Assembly: GCA_026874595.1 (NCBI GenBank)
Contig: CM049316.1
Coordinates: 16,767,839-16,831,838 of the forward strand
Reading direction: 5' to 3'
DNA from: Sipunculus nudus
Lineage: Eukaryota > Annelida > Sipuncula > Golfingiida > Sipunculidae
Length of the DNA stretch: 64,000 nt
The notes beneath the pieces were generated by a model. It saw nothing but the letters and a program-made list of their open reading frames with translations. It was not told the DNA's origin and ran no database searches. Shown piece by piece: positions 24,101 to 39,100 of this stretch (the stretch's first letter is position 1; each line of letters starts with the position of its first letter). A program made the position numbers and the translations under genes.

Positions 24101-27100
24101 TACAAATCTGCATCCAGGCCTGGCTCAAAAGATAATCCACCCAAATCCCAACATTCCAGTTTAATTTGCTGAAACTCATTGAGCATATCAAGTGATATCA
24201 ACTGTTAAAATAATTTGTGAGAAACTCTTTTATCCTATCTTTCCAAAAAAGGTAAATAAAAACCAGATTCATGCAATTGCCATATGATCACAATTATTCA
24301 ATACCTGAACACACAGGGCATTTGTTTACACTATAGGAAATAGTTAGAAATTATGATAAGAACCACAGTTGGAGTGCCTATATGACTATGATCCAACATT
24401 ACATCTGATCATGCAGTACATAAGAACTTTTGTTCACTGTAAATGCAATGTATGTGAAGATATGCTCGGCTGCCAATTGATGATATGTCCAAGTTAATAT
24501 ATGTCACTGGGAGGATTTTGAGCTACATTTTACCTGCTGTGTGGAGTTGATTAGAATGCCTTGCTGCAGGCGGTACCCTTGGTCTGATGCATATTTTCTG
24601 GGGCTGTGGTTCCTCTGCAGGAGCTTCTCAATCTGTCATAAATGAACAATATTTTGTTTACAGACTTAAATTATTCAAACACAAATCTGACTCCCATTAA
24701 ATTTTGTTCTAAATGATTTCGTTTACGCTCAAAATTAACACCACGGAGATACACAACAGAATTCAGTCCATATGTGATCATGCATGAAAGCAGGGTTTGA
24801 ATTAATACTTATTTCTGCATAATTTCTCCTACTGCATTTTAGAAAAGTATCACATATCAATTTAACAAGGTGAAAATAATTGATCCTGCATAATCTCAAA
24901 TAATAATTTGATAATTTCAAATGATACTGGTCGCATTACCAATATGGAGACACACTATACTGAAAAACCTGTGTGCCATAATTAAAGAATTCAGTTTTAG
25001 TGATTATTATATGAGGCATGTTTGAAGAGTTAATACACATTCCTAGAAGATTCCTTCAGGGGCATTTCACTTTATGTCATTTAACAAGGTGCCCGACATT
25101 AACTCCTGCTTGTTCTCAAATCATTTTGAAACATTTTAAAGTATGATTAGTATTATGCTTTTGTAAAAGAGTTAACACTGTGTCTACCTTGCGTAATGCT
25201 GCCTCTGTTCGTTCTTGGTTGGTCCGTAAAGCACCGCCAGCATCCCAGACTGGTGTCGGCAGCTCCTTCAAAGTGAAGTTTCTGAGAGGACAAAAATTAT
25301 CTTGTTAGTTGAGATTAAAAAGACAGATTAAATCAGAGGAAAACTAGATTGTGCTAACTTGAGTTAGCAGATTGTAAACTTAACATAACTCTAAGTGCTC
25401 TTTCTAAGCCCATTTTTTTGCCACAAATTTTGCAGAGATTTATTTTAACAAAGGACGAGTCCATGATCCATAGATGGCGCTGTCTGTTGATAGAAGAAGA
25501 AGGTTATTATATACTCTGGTAAGCTTTTTGTTCACACGGGTTTCAAATTTATAATATCTGTGAAATAGAAATTATCATGAAATGAAAACTTTGGGAATAA
25601 GACACCTAATCTAAACACGTGAAAAGTCATTTACAACAAAGCCTAATTGGCATTTTATGTACATTATCCATGCTGGTCTATTTAACAGCCAAAAGGCAAA
25701 AGACTTATATTGTCAATTATCATAAATACTTTGTTTCCTGTATTAAAAGTTTTAATTATATGAAATTGTAGACCTTTGATATTATATGCCTATAATGTAT
25801 GATAATTTCTCTCTGTTCTTGTGGGTCCTCATCAAATTGTTATGGTTTTCTGGGCATTTTTAATAACTGATTTCACAATGGATTTATTCTGTGTAGGTCA
25901 CTGTATGGTAAGGTCATGAAAATGTAACTGAAAAACAAAAAAAAATCCTGTAAATTTAAACCTAAAAATATGATGTCATCAACTGGTATATAATCAGTTG
26001 CCACTTTGCCAATAACATAATAAGTTGATGGCTGGAGTAACTACAATATGCTCAATTCTTCTACAACAGCAAGGTCAAAGTCGGATATTTTACACATTTA
26101 TTTTTTTATAAAAATACTAAAATAAATGGTAATTTTTCAGTTCTCAATTTTTTATTTTGGACGTACAATTTTGTTTAAAACTGGCATTTGGGTAACTGAA
26201 ATGACATTGGTTAAGGTAAGAAAGTTATACTTTTCAAGAGCTGCTGCTATATCCTGGAAGCCCTGCGGAGACACGTGGTTGCGGTCCCAGTAGATCGTAT
26301 GTAGCTTCGTGTTTATCTGGAGAGCCTTAGCCAACATCCGAGCCCCCAGGTCCATCATGTGGTTACCACTGCAAGAACGAAAAGAAAATTAGATAATCTT
26401 GTTCAGAGTACCAAATCCTTACTCCAAAGCAAGGCTCGAAATTAGTACCATACCAGCAGAATTTGATGGCAAATTTTGAAGGAGACCCAGCAAAATTTGG
26501 TAAGTGCAAGCCCCCATTGGCTGGCTTTTATTTCTGGTAAGTCTCATCCAGATCACATTTCTTGGGAATCAAGCAAACATTTTATTTGCTGAACAATAAA
26601 AGAATGATCACATCACCTAATTAACTGTTATCTGAGACACCCTCTAAAATTTAGACATTCAACAAATAGTAAAATGTGTACAAGTCATTTAATACATTAT
26701 ATTTCAAAAACATAATACATATAACAGGGTTTTTAAATAAAAACAATATGGGGTCTCATAAAATCCTTGAGATCAAGAAAATTTTCTGACTTGCCATTCT
26801 GCAAATTTCCGAGCCTTGCATGTGTCTAAAATACTGAGTGTTTTTCTGAACACAAGGCACACTTTTACTTTCCTGGTTAAAAGCCATTCTTTCACTGCAG
26901 CAGAAAGGCAGACATTTCAAGATGATTATTTATTCAAAAAAGTTAAATTCATACCAAGCTGTTCAGAAAAATCCTGATACACCTTCTTCTGAAACATTTC
27001 ATAATCTTGTTGACAACTGTATACGACTTATTTTTCATAAGCAATTCTTTATCTATGTACCATTCTCTATTCCTTCAACAACTATACTTAAGCCAGTTCA

Positions 27101-30100
27101 GTGTAATAAAGTTCCAATGTGTTTATATTCTTATACTAAGGATCTCCTTTACCCAACTGAAACTGTCACTATCATCAGCTGATAAGCATAAACTTTATAT
27201 TTAAGATAATATCTGTGCTTAACACTGTCATAACTGGTAACCTAACATTGTAAAACTAGAATATCAGCAGAAGCTGACAAAAGCCCATAGCCAAAAGAAA
27301 ACTGTTATAGGTGAAAACAGTGACAAGTATGAAATATTTGTTCTCACATGGATGTATATCCGTACATGTCTCAGTTTTAAATTAAAACTGAAGAGGTATG
27401 TACCATGTTTCATAACAATCCACCAAATGCTTCCTAAGAAATAAGCTCTGAAAATTTACTCTATTCTAAGTTATGTGACCTTGAAAATGGGCCAAGGTCA
27501 CCCATCTTTGAACATGACCAAGATTCTGTAAATATACATCAGCACTGAAGAAATGAAGTTCCTGTGTTGAATACCTTTGGAGATATCCCGCTCACAAGGC
27601 CAAAGTTGAAAAAGCCGATATAAAATTAATTAAAAATCAGAAATTGAAGGTGGCGCCCCCTTACTTGTGCAGCAGGTACAGACCATCCATCCCAATGACC
27701 ATAGTAAGTTTTGTGAAAATCTACCAAATGGTTCATGAGAAATACGCTTCTAAAGGTTTTTCTATAATTAGCTCTAAAACGTCATCCATCTTCAAAGCTG
27801 ACTGAGATATGGTCAATATACATCTCCACCGAAGAAATAAAATTCCTACGGTGAATCCTTTTAGAGATATCCCGCTCACAAGCTAAAGTTGAAAAATCTG
27901 AGAAAAATTCATTAAAAATCAGAAATTGTAGGTGGCGCCCCCTAACATTAGCAGCAGGTACATACTGTCATACCTAATTATCATAGTAAGTTTTGTGAAA
28001 ATCAACCAAATGGTTCATGAGAAATAATCTTCAAAGTGTTTTTCTATAATTAGCTCTAAAATGTAGAAAAATAGGTCAAGGTCACCCATCTTTGAACTTG
28101 ACCGAGATTTTGTCAAAATACATCTCCACCGAAGAAATAAAATTTCTGCAGTGAATCCTTTTAGAGATATCCCCCTCACAAGGCCAAAGTTGAAAAATCT
28201 GCGAAAAATTCATTAAAATAAAAAATTGGTGGTGCCCCCTAACGTGTGCAGCTGGTACAGACAATCAGTCCAAATGATCATAGTAAGTTTTGTGAAAATC
28301 CACGCAATGGTTCCTGAGAAATAAGCTTCAAAGTGTTTTTCTATAATCCGCTCTAAAACATAAAAAAATAGGTCAAGGTCACCCATCTTCAAACTTGACC
28401 GAGATTTTGTCGATATACATCCTCACCGAAGAAAAACAAGGGACCTATGGGTCACGGCGCTCAGCTGTTATATATGATAAAAAAGTATGATTTAGAAATG
28501 AGGCACATGCTGGTTTTATGTGGTAATAAAAATAAGCTGTATTATGAGTTGTTGTTGTTTAGCTTATGTATGATTTTGATAGTACTTTGGAGACAGGAAA
28601 GAGGATTAATTTAATTTATTTTATTAACAAATGGAGTGCAATTGTCACACAGATTTTGACTTGGCCATATAACTTATAAGCAGAACATATAATATAAGAG
28701 TTTAACTATTTATTAAAAAAATTACAAATATTGTCCCAAATATAAGAGAATAGTATGATTTTTTCAAATAAAATATAACTGAAATGATTATTAAAATAAT
28801 ATTAAAAAATATATTCATGAATGCATTCATGAATACATTTTGAAAGTATTTGCACTGGTATTCATATACTTTCATTTTTACCTGAATTCCCATTCTTATG
28901 AAAGAAATTTTATAATGGAGTACATATTCATATTCATGTTTAAATACAATTGCAAAGTATTCGCACCATGTCTGGTATTTATTCAGTTTTCACCAGACAA
29001 TGATGTTGAGAATCCAGAATATACAAAATTCACACATTTAAATAATGATCATAAGTATCTGGTTTTATTTATATTAAAAAAAAAAGTAATATATTCACTT
29101 TGGACTAATTTCACATCAATGTACTAACTACAGACACAGTAGGAATCTAGATTAATATTATCAACTGCATTATTGTCTATCATTAATTTCCTTCATATGA
29201 TCCCTAATGATTAGTAATGAATAATATGATTTACTTTTTTATCATTAAAATTGAACTGAAAAATACCATAGGTGACTGCATGGTGTTATTTGGAATATGT
29301 GACATTCTATCCATCGATACAAGATCCTTATATCATCACTAACTGCAAGGTAATTTCCTGTTATTATCAACTAACAAAATCATTTTCTATTTTTCTTTAA
29401 TTTGTTATTAAAAACCAATAAAAATTTATTAATTTATTGTTTACTGTTATGTTGTTGGTTAAAACTACTAGATGAGTTGGGTTGGACACATGGATCAACT
29501 GTGGCTGGCCATTATATAATAAGCTGCCTGGAGCCCCAGTTTATGACTCGCCTCAAGCATGCATAATTTGCTGAAAGTTCAACAAGGTCAACATACAGGT
29601 GACTCAAGAGGTGCTACAGAGAGCCAAGGTCTGACATGGTCTCATAAAAAACATTAATAAAAGCTACAATTTTTGGCCAATTTCTTTCAGCTTTTTAAAC
29701 TAAAACGTTGAAATCTTTATGTGTGCATGATATGAAAATTATATCAACAGTGCCCACAGGAAACAAACATGCCATGGTCAAAGTTGGGCAAAATTTAAGG
29801 TCCAATTTTTATATTTATACTAATAACTTATAAAATTTGAAAAATTCAGAACTAATTTTGGGTATTCAATTGAATCTTGATTAAATAATGTTACATCTCT
29901 GACAAAAAATCTCTAGCTTCAGCAATCCTCTTGTTAAGGGAGTAAATATTTTTCTTGATTTTTTACAAAGTGCATTATGTTTGGGCCCATAACTTAAAAC
30001 AATTACGCAATTCTGACATCATTTCTGGCATGTTCATAGAGAATGTATAGAAAAATATGTATATTATATATGATTAAAGTCAGATCAGTGGTTTTGATAT

Positions 30101-33100
30101 TAGGCAGTCTTGAAGTTTAACAATGGGTTTTTAATGGAAAAATGAAGTTTTTTATTAATATCTCGAAGGTATTAAGTCCTAGTGACCAAATTCTTGGCAT
30201 GGTAGGGGATTTTTGAGACATCTAATTGCATGCCAAATTTTAGGAACTGAGAGCTGAAGCTGGGGAGCTGAGCACTTGCAAACTGCATGACACTAGCTTG
30301 ATGTAAACAATGTTACATGGTGCTTGAAAACTTGAATAAAACCTACAGTTTTTTATCAACTGGTTTCAAATTTTCGGTGTTTACAGACAAAATGCTAAAA
30401 AAAACATCCTGTGAAAATTAAATCCACAGTACTTACAGGAAAAAAACGTGCCATGGTCAAAGTTGGGCAAAATTTAAGGTAACAATTTTTTATTTTTGTT
30501 ATATTTTAAAAAATTTAAAAGATTTTGATCTAATTTTGGGTAAACAATTTAATTTTGATTAATTAAAGTTATATTACTGGAAAAAAAGTTTATAGCTTTA
30601 ACATATTTTGTGTTAAGTGATCAAATATTTTTCCTGATTTTTTACACAATGCATTATGTTTGGGCCCATAACTTTTTAAATTTACATAATACAGACATAA
30701 TTTCTGGCATGTACATAGGAACTATATAGAGGAATAATTATGGTAAATATGATGAAAAACAGATGAGTGGTTTTGATATTAGGCAGTCCTGAAGTGTAAA
30801 AATAGGTTTTTAATAAAAAATTGAGGTTTTTCCTTAATTTCTAAAAGGAACGAAGTCGCAAAGACCCAGTTTTCGGCTTGGTAGGAGATCTTGGGGACAT
30901 CTAACATTATGCCGAATTTTGGATTCCTAGGTCTTACGGTTTCAAAACGTGCCACATCTACGGACGGACGGACGGATGGACAGACGGACGGACGACGGAC
31001 AATGGACCACGACTATAGCTCAGATGACTTATAGTCAGCTGAGCTAAAAATTCCTACAGTGAATCCTTTTAGAGATATTTAGCTCACAAGGTAAAAGTTA
31101 ACGGACGCCAGACGGACGGACGGACAGCTTGGGTGACGACAATAGCCCATCAGCCTAAGGGCTGAGGGCTAAAAAGATATTTATCTTTCATCACATACCT
31201 GAGGTCTATCTCAGTCAGACTGTTGTTATTTCCCAATGCGTTGATGACTATAGCTGTGTCATGTTTCAACTTAGAGTCTGCTATTGACAAACTCTCAATA
31301 GCCTGGAAACAAAATAATGATGACAATTATAATACAAACCAAGGAAAGAATTCTGTCTGAGTTAAGACCACAGTGATATATTAAGGCAGCACTAAGGATT
31401 CTTAGTGATTTTTTTAAAAATACTAATTGGCTTCACTAATAATTTGTAATACTGATGTTATGTTAAGCCTTAAATAAACATTAATGAGTAGTCCTGGAGA
31501 AGTACTGCCACTATCTTTCAAGAACAATCTGCCCTTTACTCACTTTACCTATTTAAAATCTGATCACAGACCCATTTTATGCAACAGATAAAAGCTTTCC
31601 AAGAACAGTGTTTATAGAGAAGATGATCATTCTTATGAATTTTTACTAAAAATGAACAATTAAAGTTGAAATTGTGTGATAGTCATTTTCTTATCAGCAT
31701 CAGTACTAATGATACAGGACTAACTAGATGTGGTCAGACAATGGTCCTCAGAGGCCCCCGCATATCTGGTAGTGCTGGACTAGTTTACATATGGGTGAAA
31801 AGTTGAGTCTAAAGTTTAAAAATATGACAGGCAGAAACATGTTTTTATCAATATGCATGAGGGAACAAATATCCTACTGGTTCAAATCATATTAAAGAAG
31901 ATATGTCTGAAATAATCTGTGCAATACAAAATCACTGATTTTACTCTGCAGCCATATTTGATTTTGAGCGAGTCTGTAATTCAATAGGAATGGAGTCCTT
32001 ATAGGCACCAATCATCCTTGTGAATTTAAAAAAGATCAAGGGTATTCTGTTTGTGAAAATGTTTGCGACAGAAAATCTCAGATTGTTGTCTGGCTGCCAT
32101 ATTGGATTTTTGGTGATGTGTAACTGATGGGATGGAGCCCTCATAGGTACCAATGATCCCTGTGAATATGAGAAAGATCAAGAGTGCTTTTGTTGATATA
32201 TCAAGCGTGAAAGAATATCACCAATTCTGCTCTGGCAGCCATATTGGAATTCTTGCAGGTCTCAATAGGATCCCTGTGAAAAAGGTCAAGCATGTTCTTG
32301 TTGAGATATCACATGACGAAGAAAATCAGCAAAAGGGCCCTGGGGGCCATATTGGAATTCTGACGTGCCTGTAATTCAAAAGGTCTAGGGCCCTCATAGG
32401 TTCCAATGATCCCTGTGTATTTGAGAAATATCAAGCATGTATTTGTTGAGATATTGTGCGCGAAAGAAAATCACCAATTTTGCTCTTGTGGCCATATTGG
32501 AATTCAGATAGATCTGTTACTTAATAAGTCTTGAGCCCTCATAGGTACCAATCATCCGTGTGAATTTGAGAAAGATCATGCATGTTCTTGTTGAGATATT
32601 GTGCGAAAGAAAATCCTCGATTGTGCCCTGGCATCCATATTGGAATTCCAACAGGTCTGTAATTCAATAGGTCTGGAGCCCTAATAAGTACCAATCATCC
32701 CTGTGAATTTGAAAAAAGGTCATGCATGTTCTTGTTGAGATATCGCATGCTTGAAAGCGTCAATAACAGACAGACATGAGGACGGCATAAGGGATGGACT
32801 GACAAGTCGATCACTATTAGGCACCGCTTGTCAAACAGCCCTTATAATCACAGTAAATTTGGATAAGATACTCACTGAATCTTCTTCTTGTATTAGCTGA
32901 ACAACAGAATCAAGAACTTGCCCAAGGTACCTGCAATTACAGAATACTGCATTAGGATTTGGCCATTTTGTTTATATATATTTTTTAATCACTGATTAAA
33001 TGTGGTTCTGTAAAGAACTGTTACTATGATATTAATAAATATATCATGAAATCCTACCCTATTTGCTCTACGGTATGTCAAATAACATCAGAAAGTATAC

Positions 33101-36100
33101 ACTTAAAAAATAAATAAGACTGAAATTGGGTCATACTTACTTGGGTTTTATTCCAAAGAAGTTCTTCCCAATAGCTAACTTCTTGATAGATTTATTTCTG
33201 TACAGGTGGTTCAATAATACTGGCAAACTGTTGTCAAAACCTAGAAGAAAACATAATCACACAAGGTCACTAACAAATACAAAAACAAAAGTTTATTAAT
33301 ACACAATTCTAATAATGCATCAGAAAGTTACACTGAAACACTGAATAAACAAAAGCTAACAGGAAATGTCAGGTACAGAGAAATGTCAAGGGTATATTTT
33401 GATTATATCTGAAAAATGTACATTAGAAACTTGCTACATTTATATTTGTTAATATAATGGGATCAGCTGTCGTTTCTGTCTGCAGATGAATGAAATTTAT
33501 TTAACAATGGGAGCAGATAATATAATAATATACCTGATCTACCCATAATGCAAAATATAACTGATTCTTTGACCTTTATTAATTCTGTATTTAGTTCATT
33601 TCCTTATCAATATCAGAAGTTCTGAATTACTGTTGATTCAGAATATATTGTGGGTTTAAAATTTTGTGGTTTTGACCTGAAACACTGTTCGTTGGGTTAA
33701 AACTTTTGTGGAATAATCGTTCCTAGTCAGGCATTGTATCAAAATTTATATGTTAACAGACCTGAAAATAAGCCAAAGATCGGTGTTTTCCTTTTTGTTA
33801 AAAATAACATGCAGTCCTGGTACAAGTAATAGGCTCAATGACACAAATGACAAATATATCGCTGACTTATCTGAATATTTTTTGGTTAAGAAAAGGAGTG
33901 TCTACTCTGACATTAAAGACAGTCCGCCAAGCTGTCCCCGGAATTTTATTGCCCAGTCGTATTGACCCGGCAGTGATCGGCTATTGTACTCCTCTTCCCC
34001 GCTTAACTTGACACCTCATTATTATATTGCCTGGTCTGAGGTGGTCTGTGCTTGTGAGAACAAATCCTCTGATGAACTGACATACATTTGTGATTTAATG
34101 AATTATTAGAATCAACGTAAGTCAATATTTATATTCTGTGTACTCAATAATTAAAAGAATTAGAACTTCTTGGTATATTGTTCGTTCAGATGGAACCTCA
34201 AGTTGACTGACGTGCCCGGGATCAAGGCCACAGTAAGACTGGGCTCCAGCTCATATAGTTGTGCTCAGCTGACCATGACTCATCACTAAGCTGGGAGTAA
34301 CTAGATTAACTCTGCCACACAGGTATTCTTTTATTTAAACATGACATTCTTTCAAACAAACAATCAATAAGATTAGCAGGGCAAAATGACCTTTACCTAC
34401 AACTTTAAGCAAGATAATATGAGAGAGAGAGCAAGTCCACATATACCAGTGTAGGTGCAGACGCACTTTTAAATAGTCACTTGTGAGTCAAACACTGATT
34501 AAATTTTGGTTTGTTTGCTCCCCCAGACGGAACTGAATAATCTTTCCTCACAATATAATTGGTTTATTTTTTTTATTTTTGGGCTAAATATAATTTTCTT
34601 TGGGTTTATTAATCAGCAGCATTTGCTAGCATGGACAGTGAAAGCGGGTCAACACAATAACTCAATGCACAGGGTTGATTGACTTTCAAAAATTCTATTT
34701 TAAACCTAATGATTGTTGGGTTTTTAATTTCGTGGATAAGGGTTACCCATAAACTCCACAGAAATAAAAACCTAATGAACAATTCTGAATCCACAGTATA
34801 TCAGACAAGCTTGATGTATTGCTTGGTCTTCCATCTGTTGCTTGAAAAAAAAATGAGGTCACAGTGATCTAGTTCCAATAATGGTACAGGTTTTTCATCC
34901 TATCTAAATGTTTCCAAAATTTCAGGTCTGTAGCTATAACAGTTCTATTTCCAAATCAATACAGTTTCCTGATCATATAAAAAACAATACTACATAATTA
35001 TACAAGACCTTCAAGCCTAATGCGAACCTGTGCAATGGGATATACATCAGGTATAATGCTTCCATGCGACACCGTTACTTTTCAAGCACATGTGACATGT
35101 ATATGAATCCAAACTAAAATTACAAACACATCACTGCTGAAATACTGACATGGGTGCACATAGCGCAAAATTATTGTAGGTGGCGCCACAAGTCTTGTAT
35201 ACAACAAAACTATCCAAGATGTATCGACATGCATAATTTTAGGCTGATATTTAAAATCTATCCTAAGAAATAAGCAGGGACATTTATTGTGCAAAAATTA
35301 TTGTAGGCGGCGCCACCAGTCTTGTATACAACAAGGCTATCTGAGATGTATACATATACCTAATTTCAGGCTGATATATCAATCCCTCCTTAGAAATAAG
35401 CAGGGATATACACTGTGCAAAAATCATTGTAGGTGGCAACACCGGTCTTGTCTATGAGAAAGCCACCAAAGATGCATGGAAAAGTCAAAATGTCAGGCCA
35501 ATACATCAAACTTCCCATTAGTCAGGTGCACTGGGCTGACCAATCTCAGGTGAGGAAGGCAGTTGCCCTGAGTGAACTGGAACAAATTGCCAACTGCAGC
35601 TACTGCACTGAGTGAACTCTTGACCTGTTGCCTCATCTTATACAGTTGGCAGTCTGCCAAAGCTTTAAATACACCCAGACTGACCTTTGGCTTCTTGCCA
35701 AATTTGAAACAGTTGGCAGTCTGCCAAGCTATTAATAGATACAGACACAATCTTGGGCTGTTGGTTAATCTGTTTACACATACTGAAAGACTATGGCTAA
35801 AATGCTTTTTTTTTCAAGCTGACATATTCATAAGAAATTGTTTTCAAAATTTTTAGCTTTGTTCACCAAAGCATTTTGCAGTCCTTACATTGTTAAAGGT
35901 CCAATAATTCTGCCAAAAAACATTTAAGTAAACCTGAACAAAGGCCACCTAGGAATCATTTTTGTGCAATGTTACAGAAGATTCTTAAATTTTTTTTTCT
36001 TTTTCCCTATAAAATCTAGGTAAAAGCAGATAGTAAAAGAATAAGTTTTTTAGATGACTGATTTTTTTGTATAAATTTTGGCGATGCTAGCTCCTGCCAC

Positions 36101-39100
36101 TTTTGAGATATTATGGGTTAATGTATGGACAAAGTGTGACAGACGACCCAGGACACCACACCATTACATAAGCTCACAGGTTCACTGATAATATTTTAAT
36201 GGAATTAAAGATTTATTGGGTTATACAGACTGAAAAAGTTACCGTTATCACTAATATCCAGAGATCTGATCTGTTTGACTCCTAGGACACAACTTTCAAT
36301 GACCTGTGACCCTGCTGGTCCAAGGCCATTACTACTAAGGTCAAGGTCAATGTCCTTAATGCTGATGTTGCTGGCAATACCCAAAAGAACAACCCTGAAA
36401 AGAAATGATCTATTATCAACCTCCAGTCAGAGGATATATGAGGGATGTGAACTGTAGTGGATCTTAAAGAACATGTGTATTTTTTTCATGGCTTTGTCTG
36501 GTTTCCTTTAAAACAATATTTGATTATTAAAACAAAATGGGTTTGTACTACAGAATTAATTAAATCTTTTTTTTTTTTTGCGCAACAAACAACTGAATTC
36601 ATGATATATTAATGATGCACCATTTGGAACAATATTAAAATCACAAAATGCTATATATGTATAATATGATTTTAATATTTAAATATAACCAAAAGTAGAC
36701 CACTCACTTAATAACTTCTGGGGCCAGTTTGTTCCCCGCCAGTGATACCTTCTGGAGGGAAGCACAGCTCGAGAAAAACTGACGAACTGACGGTGGTACT
36801 GTCAACTCCTTCCCCTTCTTGTGGGTAAACACATTCTTTGAAAGGTCAAGATCAGTGAGGCACTGGGCACAGCCACGCAATAAGGCACCGAACACCTGAA
36901 TTCATTAAAGGTCAAAAGGGTACAAAAGTGTGATAAAATGCCCTGAACATATGGACATGGTCATATATAACATACGTATACAACATAATCACTGAATAAC
37001 TGAAACTGGCTGGGCCTTGGAGAGGTGTGTGTATTAACCAACTCAAGTGTCCTTAATTGAGATGTGCCCACAACAAACAGGTACCAATTAGCAGAGGTTT
37101 ACCTGTATTCCTAAATTATGGCAGGTACAATATCATATGTGATTTCATTCAATAACTTTTAAAGGTAACAAAATTAAATGGATGAGAAATTTCATTACTT
37201 TCACTGATTGTGACTGAAAGGTTTCATAATTCTCTATAGTTACACATTAAGTGTTTTAATATTTTACTCAATTTATTCCTCTATCAGAGTAACAGTAATA
37301 TAAAACATTAATATACAGTAAACTTACCATATCAAGGGCACATTCTGTACCTGACAGATTCAGGGATGTTATCATGTTTGGCTGGGCTAGGAAGTTGTAT
37401 AGGTTCTGAAATCAATATCAAATACATCTTCACATACTGAGTACATTAACAAATAGTTCTATCAATACCTGAGCAAACAGTAAACTTTAAGAAATCTTAT
37501 AAAGGTCACAGAAAGAATCACACAAGTGTAGCTTCAAAGGCACTAGGGGTAACCACAGAAAGGAAAAGAGTATTACAGACGTTTTAGTATTCTTACCTAT
37601 ACATTTTGTTCAAAGTATTTGTTTATATTTCAAGCTCTCCTGCTTAAAGGGGCCCAATCACCTATCTGACCTTTATAAACTGTAGGTAATCCCTTGGAGC
37701 TTTTATAAAAATAGACCAGAAAACGTGAATATCACCGCACACAGGCTGCTTGATTTGTATATATCAAAATGTCTATAATATGTGGAGGCCCTCCATAATA
37801 ATCAAAACAAATTCAACAAGGGCATCCTGCAGCAAGTCAGAGCTTTGCAAAAAATGTTTTACAACAACTGACATATCTACCTCCGCATATATGCAACCTA
37901 CCACCTTAGGTTACCAGATGTTCCTGTTTGTCAACATTGTGGTGTAAACAAACAAGTTGTAGATATACAAGTTCATACATCCTTCACAAAGGCCTTTAAA
38001 AATTTTTCAAAACCACAATATCCTTAGATCATTAATATGTACCCAGAGGTAGCCAGAAATTACATAAATTCTTTTTCAAAAGGTAGGTGAATGGGCACCT
38101 TTAAGTCTGTTTTCCATTCTGTTTCTCCCATATCTCCTGCCATATGAGATACCAGTGATGTGGCACTCTAGTACATACTTCTATATCATAATATCACTGT
38201 AGATTATCTATATCTATACACTTGTGTTCTGTAGCTTCCCTAAAATTTCTTCTTCAATTCTACTTTATTTTATTTTCATCTTATTCATACCAGATTTAAG
38301 TCAAGTACATTAACTTGTACCTGATACTTGAACTTAAGGTCAAATTATTTTATACTTGCTATGTACTTGTAATGGACACTGTTAACCAGTTATAACATTT
38401 GTTGTTATTGCCACACTTTATTTGAAACAAAATCAAGTACATTTCAAGTACTGGGAGACCAAAAATGTTCCAAACATCTTGGTTCTGTGATAGACTAATA
38501 GATTAAGATGTAGACTCATAAATTTGAATATTTTGACCCTTAAATAGCAATAAATGAATTACATCTCTTTATAAACTAAAGTATATATTTATTTAAAAAA
38601 GTACTTATATGCAAGCACAAATTCTTTGTACTCAAGTACATTGAAAAAAATTCCTGTTCTTGTACCCGTACTTGAACTTCAAAATGCTCAAGTACCTGTA
38701 CTTGTACTTGACTCATGTACTTCCTGTATTTGACTCATACCTGCATGATTGATATTTGTACTTACTGTAATGTCCTCTCCTCTGAAGTTGTTGTCAGAGA
38801 GATTAAGCTCCTTGAGGGTAGCTGGCATAAAACTATTAGAAAACAGTGCTTCTGCCAAGCGATTTACTCCTTTTGGCGTGAGAGAAATCCTTGACAACTT
38901 GAGAGTTACGAGCCCTTTTGGCAGGTCTGCGATAGGTGAGCACAACTGCTGTATACCTGTAGAAAGCAAAAACATGAACTATTAAGTAATACTGTAAAAA
39001 CTGTGAATATATACTCAATGACTTATATAAATAGTTATATGAATAACTTTATTAATGTTTTTTATGCATTATGTAGCACAATATCAGCAAGCTCAGAAAT

